NCBI RefSeq assembly: GCF_001039355.2
Contig: NW_019773736.1
Coordinates: 343,600-407,599 of the forward strand
Direction: 5' to 3'
Source of the DNA: Lingula anatina
Taxonomy: Eukaryota > Brachiopoda > Lingulata > Lingulida > Lingulidae
DNA: 64,000 nt
Shown: positions 10,928 through 20,746 of the stretch, in pieces
Layout: every line of letters begins with the position of its first letter
Numbering within the stretch: position 1 is the first letter of the stretch
The notes under the pieces: generated by a model
The model's input: only the letters and a program-made list of their open reading frames with translations
What the model was told of the DNA's origin: nothing
Database searches by the model: none
Translations under genes and position numbers: made by a program

Positions 10928-11414
10928 CTAAAACAGTAGAAACCCCTACCACCTAAAAGTTAAGTAAATGCACCCTACGTCAAACACGTCAAAGCGTGTA
11001 ACATGTTAAGGATCTTAACGTGCTTAGGAGCTAAACGCGTCGAAAAAATGAGACAAAACAGGCGCTTAGAAATGTGTTTAAGTGCTAAACACTGTTTTTA
11101 CAGTGTAAAAGCTTTTCCTCCCTCCTTTTCTCGGTGATATATTTCTGCCTCAATGCCCTCTCTCAACAAGTAATTATTGAAAAATATTTTTAAAAATAAT
11201 AAAAGTGATAAAGCCGATTATGAGAGAGAGAGAGAGAGAGGGAGAGAACAATTATCGATACGAAGGCCCATTACATTGAGATATAGTTATTAATAGGAAA
11301 AGAGTTATTAAAATCTAAGTGATCCCCTATAAATAATGTTGGTTTATATTTACCATCTAAACTCTTATCATACGTCCTTACCTTAAGCCACAGCATTATG
11401 CATTTGACGTCCAT
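219..11414 (-). CDS. C-type lectin domain plus at least 11 sushi/CCP modules, secreted or surface protein (3' partial)
   Basis: Fourteen exons are visible, read right to left: 11382-11414, 6445-6659, 6002-6213, 5149-5349, 4586-4789, 4235-4417, 3517-3699, 3133-3315, 2708-2899, 2099-2290, 1739-1924, 1167-1352, 739-927 and 219-422. The frame stays open across all splices. Exons 1 and 2 join in phase 0 to give a signal peptide (MDVKCIMLWLK then IAFILLGCTQ). Exons 2 and 3 form a C-type lectin-like fold. Each later exon is one CCP module with phase-1 borders, the classic shuffled-module structure. Many NxS/T sites suggest heavy N-glycosylation. No stop codon, membrane segment or anchor lies in the window, so the gene continues left of position 219. 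From the family it is probably a recognition or adhesion protein, selectin- or complement-regulator-like; ligand unknown. The 4.7-kb first intron is inferred from phase and the signal peptide only. Confidence 0.9.
739..927 (-). CDS. CCP module 10
   Basis: Phase 1-1 exon of 189 bp: VSCPQLTPIANG, ATYVCDKGFMMPDG, QTCGISATWTPTLSPIGC, donor GTTTGT. Confidence 0.9.
1167..1352 (-). CDS. CCP module 9
   Basis: Phase 1-1 exon of 186 bp: FTCPAVQNVT, VGYTCDSGYMFSDG, TRCNELGAWTVTGIPAC, donor GTATGT. Confidence 0.9.
1547..1738. repeat. Tandem repeat made from the 3' end of the CCP-8 exon
   Basis: The donor-plus-exon-end segment starting at 1733 (real exon) recurs at 1656 and 1589, with spacings of 77 and 67 bp, and partly at 1547-1578. 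Each copy, read on the minus strand, carries the CQADGTWSPAVPASC coding end and a GTAAG-type donor, so the intron holds decoy exon ends without acceptors. Confidence 0.85.
1739..1924 (-). CDS. CCP module 8
   Basis: Phase 1-1 exon of 186 bp: VQCPALSVTQ, VTLTCNGGWQF, VTCQADGTWSPAVPASC, donor GTAAGT. The last part of this exon with its donor has been copied into the following intron (see 1547-1732). Confidence 0.9.
2099..2290 (-). CDS. CCP module 7
   Basis: Phase 1-1 exon of 192 bp: VQCRPVNVAN, VTITCNANHLIPG, ANCLNTASWDQSIPSSC. The usual GY after the second cysteine is replaced by NANH. Confidence 0.87.
2380..2606. mobile_element. Non-autonomous repeat with CCTCCGC...GCGGAGG ends
   Basis: The segment opens with CCTCCGCTAAGGAGG and closes with CCTTGGCGGAGG. 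Between them is a stretch around 'aaaagttatggaccgatttt' that I recognise as a repeat widespread in marine animal genomes. It lies in the intron between CCP modules 6 and 7. No coding capacity. Confidence 0.65.
2708..2899 (-). CDS. CCP module 6
   Basis: Phase 1-1 exon of 192 bp: VTCPELNSSS, LSCDAGYMYP, VTCTENGTWDKEFTEC. Acceptor TTGCAG, donor GTAAGT. Confidence 0.9.
3133..3315 (-). CDS. CCP module 5
   Basis: Phase 1-1 exon of 183 bp: IPCGVPVNVS, TYSCAPGYVLPDG, VECQFGGNWTATQTC, then GTAAGT. An open reading frame continues through the intron into module 4, but splice sites separate them. Confidence 0.9.
3517..3699 (-). CDS. CCP module 4
   Basis: Phase 1-1 exon of 183 bp: IPCDAPPTVG, TYTCVAGYEMADG, SQCMFGPYWSTPSSC. 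Strong GTAAGT donor. It shares the SSVGAIVTYTC core with module 5. Confidence 0.9.
4235..4417 (-). CDS. CCP module 3
   Basis: Phase 1-1 exon of 183 bp: VPCPAAANIS, NYTCNSGYSMADG, IECQIGGSWSATPVC. Very like modules 4 and 5. The donor GTACAG is weak but preserves frame. Confidence 0.87.
4586..4789 (-). CDS. CCP module 2
   Basis: Phase 1-1 exon with four cysteines (QPC, FTCDNGY, LTCD, PTC) and the tryptophan in VDWDTT. The donor is GTAGGT. Confidence 0.88.
5149..5349 (-). CDS. CCP module 1 (atypical, cysteine-rich)
   Basis: Phase 1-1 exon. It has CCP landmarks (APCG, VNYTCPSGYQL, INC, SC), but three extra cysteines (QCSATCC) and no tryptophan before the last cysteine (GGNYDV instead of a GxW motif). 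Confidence 0.85.
6002..6213 (-). CDS. Exon 3: second half of C-type lectin domain
   Basis: The translation carries WVGIENDGSAW, the WIGL-like motif of the fold, then RWPGNAEPASNGQC and a final pair of cysteines (HSCGAS...YQCQ). The usual EPN/QPD sugar-binding tripeptide reads EPA, and the WND motif before the penultimate cysteine is absent (YSAHSC). Calcium-dependent sugar binding is therefore doubtful and a protein or lipid ligand is possible. The donor GTGGGT leaves one base, matching the phase-1 sushi exons. Confidence 0.88.
6445..6659 (-). CDS. Exon 2: end of signal peptide and first half of C-type lectin domain
   Basis: The acceptor CAG lies just right of 6659 and the donor GTAAGT just left of 6445. 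After the hydrophobic core the translation has the lectin-fold opening: CPTFGRSL, a WC pair, then TYTVAKQNCENICSVL, which matches the helix and cysteine of the 'sweda...C...L' segment. It ends after SYHEL and joins FTDATQRWVGI in exon 3. Confidence 0.88.
6660..8530. other. Intron 1 of the lectin-CCP gene, unique-looking part
   Basis: A+T-rich sequence. I find no exon with usable splice borders, no RNA gene and no clear repeat here. Confidence 0.5.
8535..8760. mobile_element. Foldback MITE, copy 1 of a four-copy family
   Basis: It begins with CCCCATTTCCATAGATTTT and ends in the complementary CTCTGGGAATACACCC. Inner blocks (CTCACTAGATTACTGTCAGC, GTAAGGGGGTAATTA, GTGAACCCCAAGGGAG) recur in the copies at 8883-9091, 9127-9400 and 16207-16350. 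Confidence 0.75.
8883..9091. mobile_element. Foldback MITE, copy 2
   Basis: Inverted relative to copy 1: starts ACCCCATTTCCATAGATTAG, has the TTCACGCTAAATAGCTGTCA block, and ends ATCTATGGGAATAG. Confidence 0.72.
9127..9400. mobile_element. Foldback MITE, copy 3, with an inner hairpin
   Basis: Same blocks as copy 2. At about 9271-9309 it carries an extra perfect hairpin, CCAAGAAGTTATAA with its complement TTATAACTTCTTGG, not seen in the other copies. Confidence 0.72.
9653..11108. mobile_element. 1.46-kb element with exact 26-bp terminal inverted repeats
   Basis: Bases 9653-9678 and 11083-11108 are perfect inverted repeats (outer TTACACTGTAAAAACAGTG, inner TTTAGCA), each itself partly palindromic. 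The inside repeats short GCTAAAC/GTTTAGC and CACGT words and a (TG)n run at 10894-10927. No transposase frame and no clear target duplication were found. Confidence 0.7.
10894..10927. repeat. (TG)n microsatellite
   Basis: Uninterrupted GT dinucleotides for 34 bp. Confidence 0.98.
11221..11243. repeat. (AG)n microsatellite
   Basis: GA dinucleotide run with one GG interruption. Confidence 0.9.
11382..11414 (-). CDS. Candidate first coding exon (signal peptide start) of the lectin-CCP gene
   Basis: ATG at 11414 on the minus strand encodes 11 residues (MDVKCIMLWLK), then a GTAAGG donor in phase 0. Exon 2 begins in phase 0 with a hydrophobic run (IAFILLGCT), so the join gives a well-formed signal peptide. 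No transcript supports this exon; a different upstream exon is possible. Confidence 0.6.
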
Positions 11415-12385
11415 TAAAATAAAAACTTTTAGAATATCGAAGAAGCTCCGAGAGAAGTGGGTGCTATGTCAGAGCAACTGCAATGACTACAGCCGATCGT
11501 TAAAATATTGGCTTTGTACAGGTATGATTTGAAAAACGGAAATCAATACCGTTCGATTCAATTGTTTCCTTTACTTAAGGCATGCGTGCTCATAACAATA
11601 ACAATAACACAGTTAAAGTGTGCTATGCGCAAGTACATACACGTGCCGAAGATACAATATTGATTGAAATATTATTGATTCTTTTACTTACAATATGCTC
11701 TTCCTTCTTTCAATTTCAGGAATGATCAAGCATATTTCCTCACTCTAGGATACAAAGAAGAAAATTTCGAGGGTGAAGTTCCATAACATTTGGTGGCGGA
11801 AAGATAGAGCTGCCCCTCAAACAGTAGGGATGGAAAGCACGAGAGACGTCTCTCCACCAATAAAGGCGATGTAGTCTGGTGCGAAAAAGGGGTTCAGGTG
11901 CGACCCATAAAAATCTTGATGTCTATTTTTTATATTTCTAGGTGTTCACCGAGCGAAAATGTCTCGTGGGGGTTCATATTAATGTTGTACAGGTGTAACA
12001 CCTTGTGGCTTAAATGGGCACATTTAAAATAGTGGGAGGAAATCATATTATTTGTATTCAAATATAACAATTCTTCAAACACCTTTGTGTAGATGAACGT
12101 TTGGGAGTGGAATATTTTACCCATCAGTCTTAGACAAATTGTGAACCCTGGACATTTTAAAAAGGAACTAAAAACCCACCTTTTTAAACAATATTATCTT
12201 TAAATTCTTGAAAAAACACTTCTTAAGAAAAACTGTTCTTAGTCATAGTTTTAAATTTCCCCTTTTTTTATCCATTTGCACCTTTTTTTTATTTTATAAC
12301 CATTAGCAATATTTTTCTTTTAATTTGAATTTATAATTTTTGTAAAGTCTACTGAACACATGTTGGATTTTAGACTATAAATAAA

Positions 12386-12443
<58 letters not shown>

Positions 12444-13180
12444 GTTTACTCTACCCTAAGTAATAAGTAATAAAAGTTACGTAAAATTGAATCGTGTATT
12501 AGTAAATGGGGTCAAATGTTAAATGAAGTAAAATTTAAGGCATTTTCAGTAAAATAAACTGATAAAGTTTATCTTATTAGATAATTTGAGCGAAGAATGT
12601 TTCTCTCGGGTGTGTTTGGTAAATTCAATCTATAGTACAAGGGTTTAATGGGGTAATAAGAGTTCATTTGACAATGGGTGAGATTTATATCCGATAATAA
12701 TAGTGCAGAACGGGTTCAGCTCAATTTCCAATTTCGGGGGACATGGGCGAGCTGAGGGAAAGGGCGTCATTCAAAGAATTGAGATCTACCAACTGCCTTG
12801 GGTGACACGACTGTTGCTTGGTAAACCGACGGCCCTTAAATTTTACAGATATGTCTAGTAGTTCACTGCAAACATGTCCTGTTTTTATGAGAAAAACATG
12901 TACAATTATGGTATTCTGTCAACCTGTAGAAGTGCAAAGCACCTGTTATGAATTACCCGTTCCTACCCCTGGGTTCACAGAATTGGTTTTGTAGACCCCC
13001 GTAGTTCGCCCTATGCCAAAGGTTCACATGTTAGAAACCTTTTGCCATCAGTGACCACCATCGTATTACATACCCATCAGAATAGTTTGCGATGGTGTCA
13101 ATGATTGCCATGACGGTATTGATAAAAATCGATTGCAGCAACTATTCCTCTTTAGGCCTGTATGAATGCAGAGGGCAAGT
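11415..13180. other. Start of the intergenic region between two divergent genes
   Basis: Contains the 5' flank of the lectin-CCP gene and the LINE tail at 12122-12440. No TATA box is evident near 11440-11460. Nothing else is recognisable. Confidence 0.5.
12122..12440 (+). mobile_element. 3' end of a truncated non-LTR retrotransposon (LINE) with (ATT)n tail
   Basis: A short frame reads FKKELKTHLFKQYYL then stop (12199-12201), matching the extreme C-terminus of many LINE reverse-transcriptase proteins. An A+T-rich 3' UTR follows and ends in (ATT)n at 12388-12440, the usual microsatellite tail of CR1/L2-like elements. The rest of the element is missing. Confidence 0.65.
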
Positions 13181-13181
13181 T

Positions 13182-13440
13182 CAGGCCTACCCAACTACCA
13201 GACACGGCACCGAATTATCTCGAATTCACCGGTAGATCGGGCCACACTACCCGTTTTCAAGGTGTGCGTCAGTAGGCATTTCACAGTATCATACCCCGGA
13301 ACAAATTTTGAGATGAGATGCACTACTTTCCAACCCCGCTGAGAATTCGTGTCTGACGCCTTGAAAAAAGGGTAGTGTGGTCCAATCTACCGGTGAATTC
13401 AGGATCATTCGGTGCCAAGTCTGGTAGTTGGGTAGGCCTG
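13182..13440. mobile_element. Foldback element with ~90-bp arms
   Basis: The left arm 13182-13273 and right arm 13353-13440 are imperfect inverted copies (CAGGCCTACCCAACTACCAG at one end, its complement at the other). A related single-arm copy lies at 25966-26085. Confidence 0.78.
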
Positions 13441-14993
13441 AAGTTAATTGCTTTCCGCAAAGCGAGTTCCATGACGGCACTGCCCATTGTAAACTGTGAA
13501 GGATGATGAAACATACGACGTTTTTCACTGTCCTTCTTATCGCAGTTGTAAAAGATTTTCTGTTATTTGTCCTGGAAATCTCCCAAATTAAAATGATGCA
13601 TTAACCCAGATCCCTTTAATTAAAAGTGACAAGGTGCAAAATATCATCCTGAAAGATAATCTTCTTTCAAAGTGCACTCTGAAAAACTACAGACTACTGT
13701 TATTTCCTGACTTATCCAACAATCCTAGCTGTTTCGAGACACTGTTAACCTACGAAGCATCGAACTGTCAAAAAATGACATAAGCATCATCCACTCCAGG
13801 GTTTTTTTCTAATTAGCGCTCTCTTCAAATGCTGAAATTACAATCCCCTTACTGTTCTTCCACAACATTCTTTCTGCAATCTACCTACTTTGAGAACCAT
13901 ACAGTTGTCATATGGCCAACTTCAATCCTTTGACAACTGTTCATTTTATAACGTTTGGATTGTATTATTAAACGTGTCGAGGAACTTAGTCCAGCCCTTT
14001 AACGCCAGTTCGTTTTGTAGTTGGCATTATGTCCGAACAGTTGAAATTCTATTTTACCATTAAAACAGCGGTTAACGCATTTATTTTGGAGTTTGTGCTT
14101 GTCATCACATCACGTGACCTCCGTAGATGGCTATACTCTGTTATAATCTCTTAAGAGAATATTACAAAAAAACAAAATTTTTATTTAAAAAAAAAACAGG
14201 GACTAACTTTGAATGTGGGGGTGGATTCATTTACCATTGGGAAGTATGGGAAAATTGTCCTTTACCCCAGGAAAATTCATTTTTTTGACCAAAATGAACA
14301 GTTGTTATTCCTTTAAGCTACGGCTATGTTGCGACCGACATACACCACCTATATGGCACGCGTACATTTACGACATGGTGCAACTGGCATTTCTCTGGCG
14401 TATCGTTTTGCACTGGGGGAGATGGGGCGAGAGATCGTTTTGTTACTGCCTGTTGGTTCATCACCCTCAACAAGATCATCGATTCAATAATTTGCAGTAA
14501 ATAATACGCAGTGCTGTTTAAGTGCAGTTTTGCCACTTGCTTTCTGCATCACAGATTAATTTTTTAGATCCTTTGTGAAGCACCGCAGGTGCCTGTCGGA
14601 TTCTTTCCGGGGTATTGATTTCATCATGAAATTATCCGAACAAAAACAAGTATTCAGTTTTATTACAGTTGTCGAAATATTGTCGGGGTAGGCATATCAA
14701 TTTCCTAATAAAATGAACCCAGATAAAAAAAAAACAAGTGTTCATTTTCTTTGCATTCGGTGTCATGTTTGGCTTTCACAATGATCGACAGATGAAAACG
14801 GTCTCAGTACAATGACTAAGCAGGAAAGAATTTAATGAATGGAAATTGACTATGGGCAGATGATTCGAATTTGATACTTATTTTAAAAAAAAGGCACGTG
14901 ACGCGCTTGGTCCATGTTTTAAGTTACTAAAATGGATATTCCTGCCGTTACAGTACAGTATTTCTTTGTCCCAAACGTGTCCATTATACATTA

Positions 14994-15089
14994 CACAGGC
15001 GCTGAGCTTACTTATGCACCGATTTGGTGAACCTTTCGATGTACAGTAAAATCGGCTGAATACGGGCAAAAGTAAGCTCAGCGCCTGTG
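14994..15089. repeat. Short foldback with exact 20-bp arms
   Basis: CACAGGCGCTGAGCTTACTT at 14994-15013 and its perfect complement at 15070-15089 enclose 56 bp. Confidence 0.85.
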
Positions 15090-15299
15090 CTCTATTTCAT
15101 GGAAACGTTTGAGACAAAAACAGCCAGGATATGTAGTTACTCGCTTCACACAATATTTCAAGTGTAACGTGTGTGAAAGAGACAAAGTGACAGGGTTATC
15201 AGTGGACCCAATGGGGCCATTCAGAATAAAATGTCCAAGTATCAGTTGTTCCAAGGATGAAATATGGCGACCCCTACGTGAAAGGAAGACCGCGTAATC

Positions 15300-15430
15300 C
15301 TGTAATGGTCTCTCCGCCTCTTACACGCTTCCCCACGCGTCGTCCCTGCGGGGGCACAGTGCTTAAATCTCGGCTCAATTCAACCGGTCGAGGGACGACA
15401 CGTGGGGAGGCGGGTGAGAGGTTACACTAT
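15300..15430. repeat. G+C-rich imperfect palindrome
   Basis: CTTCCCCACGCGTCGTCCCT near 15329 pairs with AGGGACGACACGTGGGGAGG near 15391. CpG-rich compared with its surroundings, probably transposon-derived. Confidence 0.6.
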
Positions 15431-15603
15431 ACACAGAGCACACGTAACCTGGTAACACCGGCAACCTAACCGGCACTTTTTATTTTCCTTTGTTCATGGT
15501 GTCACTCGTCATCCAAAAATGAATGAAATCTTAAAACGCCCAAGGAAGTGAGTTCTAAACAAATTTTACATTGGACATAAAAGGATGTTTACGTTTTCAA
15601 AAA

Positions 15604-15607
<4 letters not shown>

Positions 15608-15670
<63 letters not shown>
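15608..15670. repeat. (TA)n microsatellite
   Basis: Pure AT dinucleotides for 63 bp. They create false Tyr-Ile reading frames on both strands. Confidence 0.98.
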
Positions 15671-15675
<5 letters not shown>

Positions 15676-16206
15676 ACGGTCTCCAAAACAGGCACTGCTG
15701 ATGGTAATAGTAGTAGTACATGTAGTAGACAGCCGTCGGACCCTGTCCATGAGTAACCGCACTTACGAACACTTTTTTTCGTGGTTGTTGATCAAATCAA
15801 GTCAAGAGAGGCAGTTCTCACAGGTAGATGTTGCCGATGGGACTGTTCGAGTTTCCGCCTCCCTCTTCATTTGGCATTTGTGTGTCAGCAATTGATCCTA
15901 TTACGCCTGCCCACATGGGAATTTCAGGCAGGTGTTTTACTGCACGTGTTGAGTATCCAATGTCTTGTAATTCAGCAAGCGTATCATGGGTTTTTGTCTA
16001 CGTTGCAACAACCTGAACCTACCGATAACACCCAGAGTTCAGTATTTATTGATGGGACGCCCCAAGCTCTTCCCCTTTTCCAGGCCGGAGCATGTGTGTC
16101 TATTTGGGCGCGGGCAAGGTGAGTGCGGAAAATGTTAATTTTGATTTAAGATTTATAGTTACGATCAGTTTCGAACTTGGGCTAGGGAAGTGGATGGGAG
16201 ATGTAT

Positions 16207-16350
16207 GGGACCATTCCCATAGATATTTGGATGGATCTATCTCCCTGGGGAGTCTCACTAAATTGCTTTCAACTTAACCGGCTTAAATATCTGCCACGCC
16301 TTTAAAAACCGCTAGGGGGTAATTATCTTTATCCCCTGGCTGATTCGGTA
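16207..16350. mobile_element. Foldback MITE, partial copy 4 of the 8535 family
   Basis: Begins GGACCATTCCCATAGATATT and continues with the GGAGTCTCACTAAATTGC and CTAGGGGGTAATTATC blocks shared with the copies at 8.5-9.4 kb. The second half is absent. Confidence 0.65.
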
Positions 16351-16648
16351 GTGCTGATTGAAAACAATAAAAAGCCTTCGAAAATATAAAATTCGGCGTT
16401 TATAATTTTTGTTGCGATGTATAAGCATGGGCAACTCAAAGCTTTAATCGTGAATTTAACACCTTTCAGTTTTGAGGTGAGGGCGTGACATCATCCATGG
16501 ACAAAATTTTATCACGAAAGTTGGCAGAGTTGACCACGAGTGTATGGGCTACAATCCCATGCCGTCATTCCGTCATTTTTTTAGGTTTTTGTTATGGAGC
16601 CCCTAATTACAAATTTTCATTAAAAAAGTTTTTTTTTTTTTTTTTTTT

Positions 16649-16674
16649 NNNNNNNNNNNNNNNNNNNNNNNNNN
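16649..16674. other. Assembly gap (26 N)
   Basis: A run of N directly after a poly-T tract, which probably stopped the assembly. Confidence 0.99.
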
Positions 16675-16724
16675 CCAAAAGAATGTATGTAAGGCAATAA
16701 ATCAGAAGTTTGGGCGAAGGGTGG

Positions 16725-16830
16725 CAATATCCTTAACCTCTTCATTCCGTGAGGGACATAAGGTCGCAATCATACATCGCCACTGAGCTTTATCTCTTGC
16801 TTTTATTTGAGCTGCGTCCCGCCAGAGGCC
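16725..16830 (-). pseudogene. Fragment of a non-LTR retrotransposon C-terminus
   Basis: The minus strand reads WRDAAQIKARDKAQWR then MIATLCPSRNEEVKD, resembling the tail after the reverse transcriptase of a LINE class (A..RDK..WR.M...C). Only about 35 codons remain. Confidence 0.5.
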
Positions 16831-19740
16831 CATTTCACACAGTTTAACTCATCACTATTAAAGGTATACAAAGGGTTATATTTATTTGCAACTGACACCT
16901 GGAAAACCCAAAATGATGCTGTCTGCATGTTCAAAATCTTCCACACTGTGAATTTGACACTCATCGCAACCTAAAAAAATTCGACCGACACTTATCTTGG
17001 CTGCTTTTCTCGTTTAACAGCATGTATGAATTTAATTAAAGAAAGAATCCGTTATCAAATATTCTGACTCTTTACACCAGATTTTGTCTAGCCTCCTTAT
17101 TTAAATACGGAGATATCTCAACTTCTTGTCCACCTTCTATATACATGTATGATTTACTTGATTTCTGTCTTTCCTTTTTTTTCCCCAATATCTACCAAAG
17201 CTTATTTAAAGCATACATCAATGTGAACTCTATAAACATTCGCCGTAAAATACATGAACACAAACACGTACATCCCGGGTTTTAGAGAGGTATTTGGAAA
17301 GTTATTTGAAGTTATCTGTGTGTAATTCCTGCATTGATTTTTTTTTCATTTTAGTGATTTTAATTGGTAAATACAAACTTGTGCAACAATTTTTTGTCAA
17401 GCAGCCACGTAAGCTAGGTGCGTATGCAGTCTGCGGTCGGTAAGGTGGACAAGCGAGCGGGGTTTTTCATTTGGATTATCTACACAGGACGTGGCAGTGT
17501 GCCAGAAAATAATCGGTTATTTCTGATCTTTTCACGAGGTGGACATCTTGTAGAATTCCTTAAAACCCAACGTACGGGTTGCTACGTCTGGTCTACGGCC
17601 CAAAAAAGGGGAAAACGTGGGATTTCGTGCCTAAGGTGCACGCCCATCGTGCAACTTTTGGGAGGCGTAGACAGGACGTCGAAAATTTTTGACATCATCA
17701 ACGGCCGCTGCGTGCAGTCTACGAAATCTCAAAAAATGAAGAGTACGACATGCGAACGTATAGCGTTCGCCTGTCGTGCGCCTGTCGTATGGAACACGTG
17801 AGGAACTTCTTTATTCCCACTGCGGTTGGGGGGCTACGGCGCGTGCGATGCACGTGGTTAAACCGTACGATAAATGTACTTATTTCTTTCTCACTCCGTG
17901 CTCACTCCGCACTTCCACGCGCCCACAGTGAGGACCTCACGGGCTTCGTGCATGTTGAGTGAGTAGTGGTCACGGACCATGCGTTTGAAAGGAGATGAAT
18001 GCAAGATAAAGGATCATTTCAGCCTTGAATTTCAAGTTTGAAAAATGCCTTAAAAGACAACAAAGGGAAAGAGTGGGGAGGGGGACCGGGGACATGCCAG
18101 GCAAGCAGTGAGGCATCAAGGGGCATAAAAGAAAAAAGAGAGAGGTCCAAAAAAATCTCTCAACACACAAGACTCGCGTTCAAAGGACGAGCAGTAACCG
18201 TAGAAAGTCAGCAAGACTGCCCTACGTCCACTTGCGTTGCCCTTGCGTTGCCCATACTCATAGTACGGATGATGTACGTAATGCACGGTTTGTACTTTGC
18301 GCGCGAGACACGTTCGAAAGCCCGTCACGTGCAGCAGGTACTTCTGACGTGCGGAGGCTGTGCTTCTCACGTACTTTCCACGCACTTGCGCACACCTTGC
18401 AATCACCAATTACTTCCCTGCGATGTAGCTACGGCCCAGCCAGAAGAGAGGAACCTAAAAAACGAAGACCCAGAAGACGGCCTCAATCCACCTCTGGATC
18501 ATGCGTGCAATATGGGATATACAAACTGTATAATGTGCTTTTCAAAGCCAAGCAATAGAACTTGACCTCCTCACTTTTGGCTGAATGGGGAACAAAAGGG
18601 GGGAGGGGTAACAAATTACAAAAAAAGACCTCGCTTTATGAAGACGGTCAGATTTTCTATTATAGAGAACCACGTTTGTTTTGAAAAATCCCAAATAACG
18701 GGTTTTGATTTTACATACTTTACAATACAGCAAAATGTAAAAATGATGGGAGATAGACAATGCCAAAGAAGCAAATAATATGTCAAGAGTGAAAGTTTTG
18801 TTATTTAAGGCTTGCTCATACCGTGTACTGCATTTGCTCGAACACTTCAATGCCCCGTATCATTAAAAGGATCCTGATGTGTATTCCGTGTTTGACCTTT
18901 AATAATTATTTCCAGTGGCTTTTAAAAGAAGTTTCCTTCTGATTCGTTATGAATAAAGTTAAAAGGTGGAAAAATGTTAGTTTATGCCTCTAGCTATTTT
19001 TATTATTATTATTATTTATTTATTATTTATTTTTTTATTTTTTGTGAATTTCAGCTTTTTCAATTAAATCCTCTGCTCAAATACAAGCCACGAAATCACC
19101 AAACAGATCATTTTACCAAGCCAACGTGTGTCTCTCAAAAAAAAAAACTATTTTCGAAATAGTTGATATCATTACCTGTAAGACCTACACTTCAAATTAT
19201 TTTGTTCGGCTGATAAAAAAAACAGAATTTCCACCCTGTTATAAGGTTACATTGCACAAACTGTATTTTGCAATGTGAATGAGTTAGCGTGTGGTCGCGG
19301 TTTCTTTCCTGTGGTTATTGATGTCTGTTTTATTCGGTGGCTATGGGTTTTACACAAGGCAGTGGCCTAAGAGATAACAGTTTCGTCCTGGAATCCAGTC
19401 ACCCATGCTTGGTTAGGTCAAAGACGCACTTAAAAGTTAAAAACATTAAAAGAGGATGGATTAAGAAACTAACGCTTATGCACGTGTGAAATAAGAATGA
19501 AAATGAATAAAACGTTACCGTCTGTATGTTTTGTGATTAGAAAACAAGGGTTAAAATGTAATGACACAAATAAAGATTCACATAGGTTTGCAAATGCCTA
19601 ATATTGTGTTATTAAGAATATCTACTCATTTCTGTTATTGCATATTTAAGAGAAACTAGCATAAATTCTCATTAAGCATATATTTTTAATTTTTTTTTTC
19701 AAACCTTACGTTTTACGGGGTGAGTGCAGACAAGCTTTAA
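16831..19740. other. Gene-free stretch
   Basis: Positions 17400-18420 are richer in CpG than their surroundings and hold overlapping frames of up to 175 codons with no protein-like composition or known motif; I regard them as non-coding, probably old element sequence. The rest is A+T-rich without recognisable features. Confidence 0.5.
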
Positions 19741-19762
19741 GTACTACTTTCTGACTCTCTAA

Positions 19763-20039
19763 GAGCGCATTCTGAACAAGATGATCCGCCGACTAAATAT
19801 GGCTGACCCCACTTCAAACGCGATGGCGCTGATTCCCGTTGGTCTCCCCGCCTCCAAACGCGTCAATAAAGTGATCAGATCTCGGCTCAGAGGTTTAATT
19901 GCTAGGCCCCTGCAGCAACGGCGCGTGTGGAGGCGGGAAGACCATCATGGAATTAGCGGCAAACGCTTTTGAAGTGGGATCGGCCATAATTAATTTGTGG
20001 GATCAGTTAGTCCTCGGATCATCTGTTCTGAATGCGCCC
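19763..20039. mobile_element. 277-bp MITE with 3-bp TAA target duplication (PIF/Harbinger-like)
   Basis: Terminal inverted repeats GAGCGCATTCTGAACAAGAT and its near-complement at the right end (ATCTGTTCTGAATGCGCCC). TAA flanks both sides (19760-19762 and 20040-20042). The inner GTCTCCCCGCCTCCA pairs with TGGAGGCGGGAAGAC. A 63-codon frame inside is not a gene. Confidence 0.75.
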
Positions 20040-20746
20040 TAAGTACTCTGTTACAATATGTTTAAAAGATTAGTCAGACCGTCAGAATGGCGTGAACGGA
20101 GCATATTCTTCGGAAAACATGCCCAACTAATTCATTCTGCAACCAAAGCGATGCTTGTGTCTTCTTTTCATGACCGTAGTTTCATGGTCACACAAAGAAC
20201 GCAGAAAGGACTCCGTCCAGTGTAAAGGCCTCTCCCCCCCCCCCTCCCCCCCAAAAAAAACAGTTTCTTTTAATTTCAAAATAAATTATTTTAAGGCAAA
20301 TAATTCCATCAACCGTTTTTCGACTGAGTCATTGTAACAGCATGTTGTAATCGGTGTTAAAACAAATTAATTTTTGTACCCCGCTTTTCAGTGTTCATTC
20401 GTGGTGCTTTCATCAGGGATATCTCAGGTTGAGGTTATAAATACGTCGCTAGCCTAATTCCATACGTTGCTTGAATATATTAAAGTACATGAATAGCTTT
20501 GTAAAGTCCCTATTGACACACATCATAAATATTCAATTTTGTCTTGAATGAAAAAAATGCCCTCAAATTATCGTTTTGTGCTTAAACCATTCATAACCTG
20601 ATATTGATATTGATTTGATATACAGTGTACTGTACGAAAGTAGCTACTATGACACTCCTCAAGTTGGGTCTGCTGGGGGGAGGGGCATTAAAATGATAAA
20701 TGAGGAAGTCTACCTGTGAAAGCAGCAGCAGGGGTTTAAATGATCG

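Noticed and set aside
15566-15772. Tyr-Ile repeat proteins on both strands
   Set aside because: They are translations of the (TA)n microsatellite.
17418-18565. Overlapping frames up to 175 codons
   Set aside because: No domain, biased CpG-rich composition, stacked in several frames and no convincing splice context.
19781-19972. 63-codon basic protein
   Set aside because: Lies wholly inside a TAA-flanked MITE.
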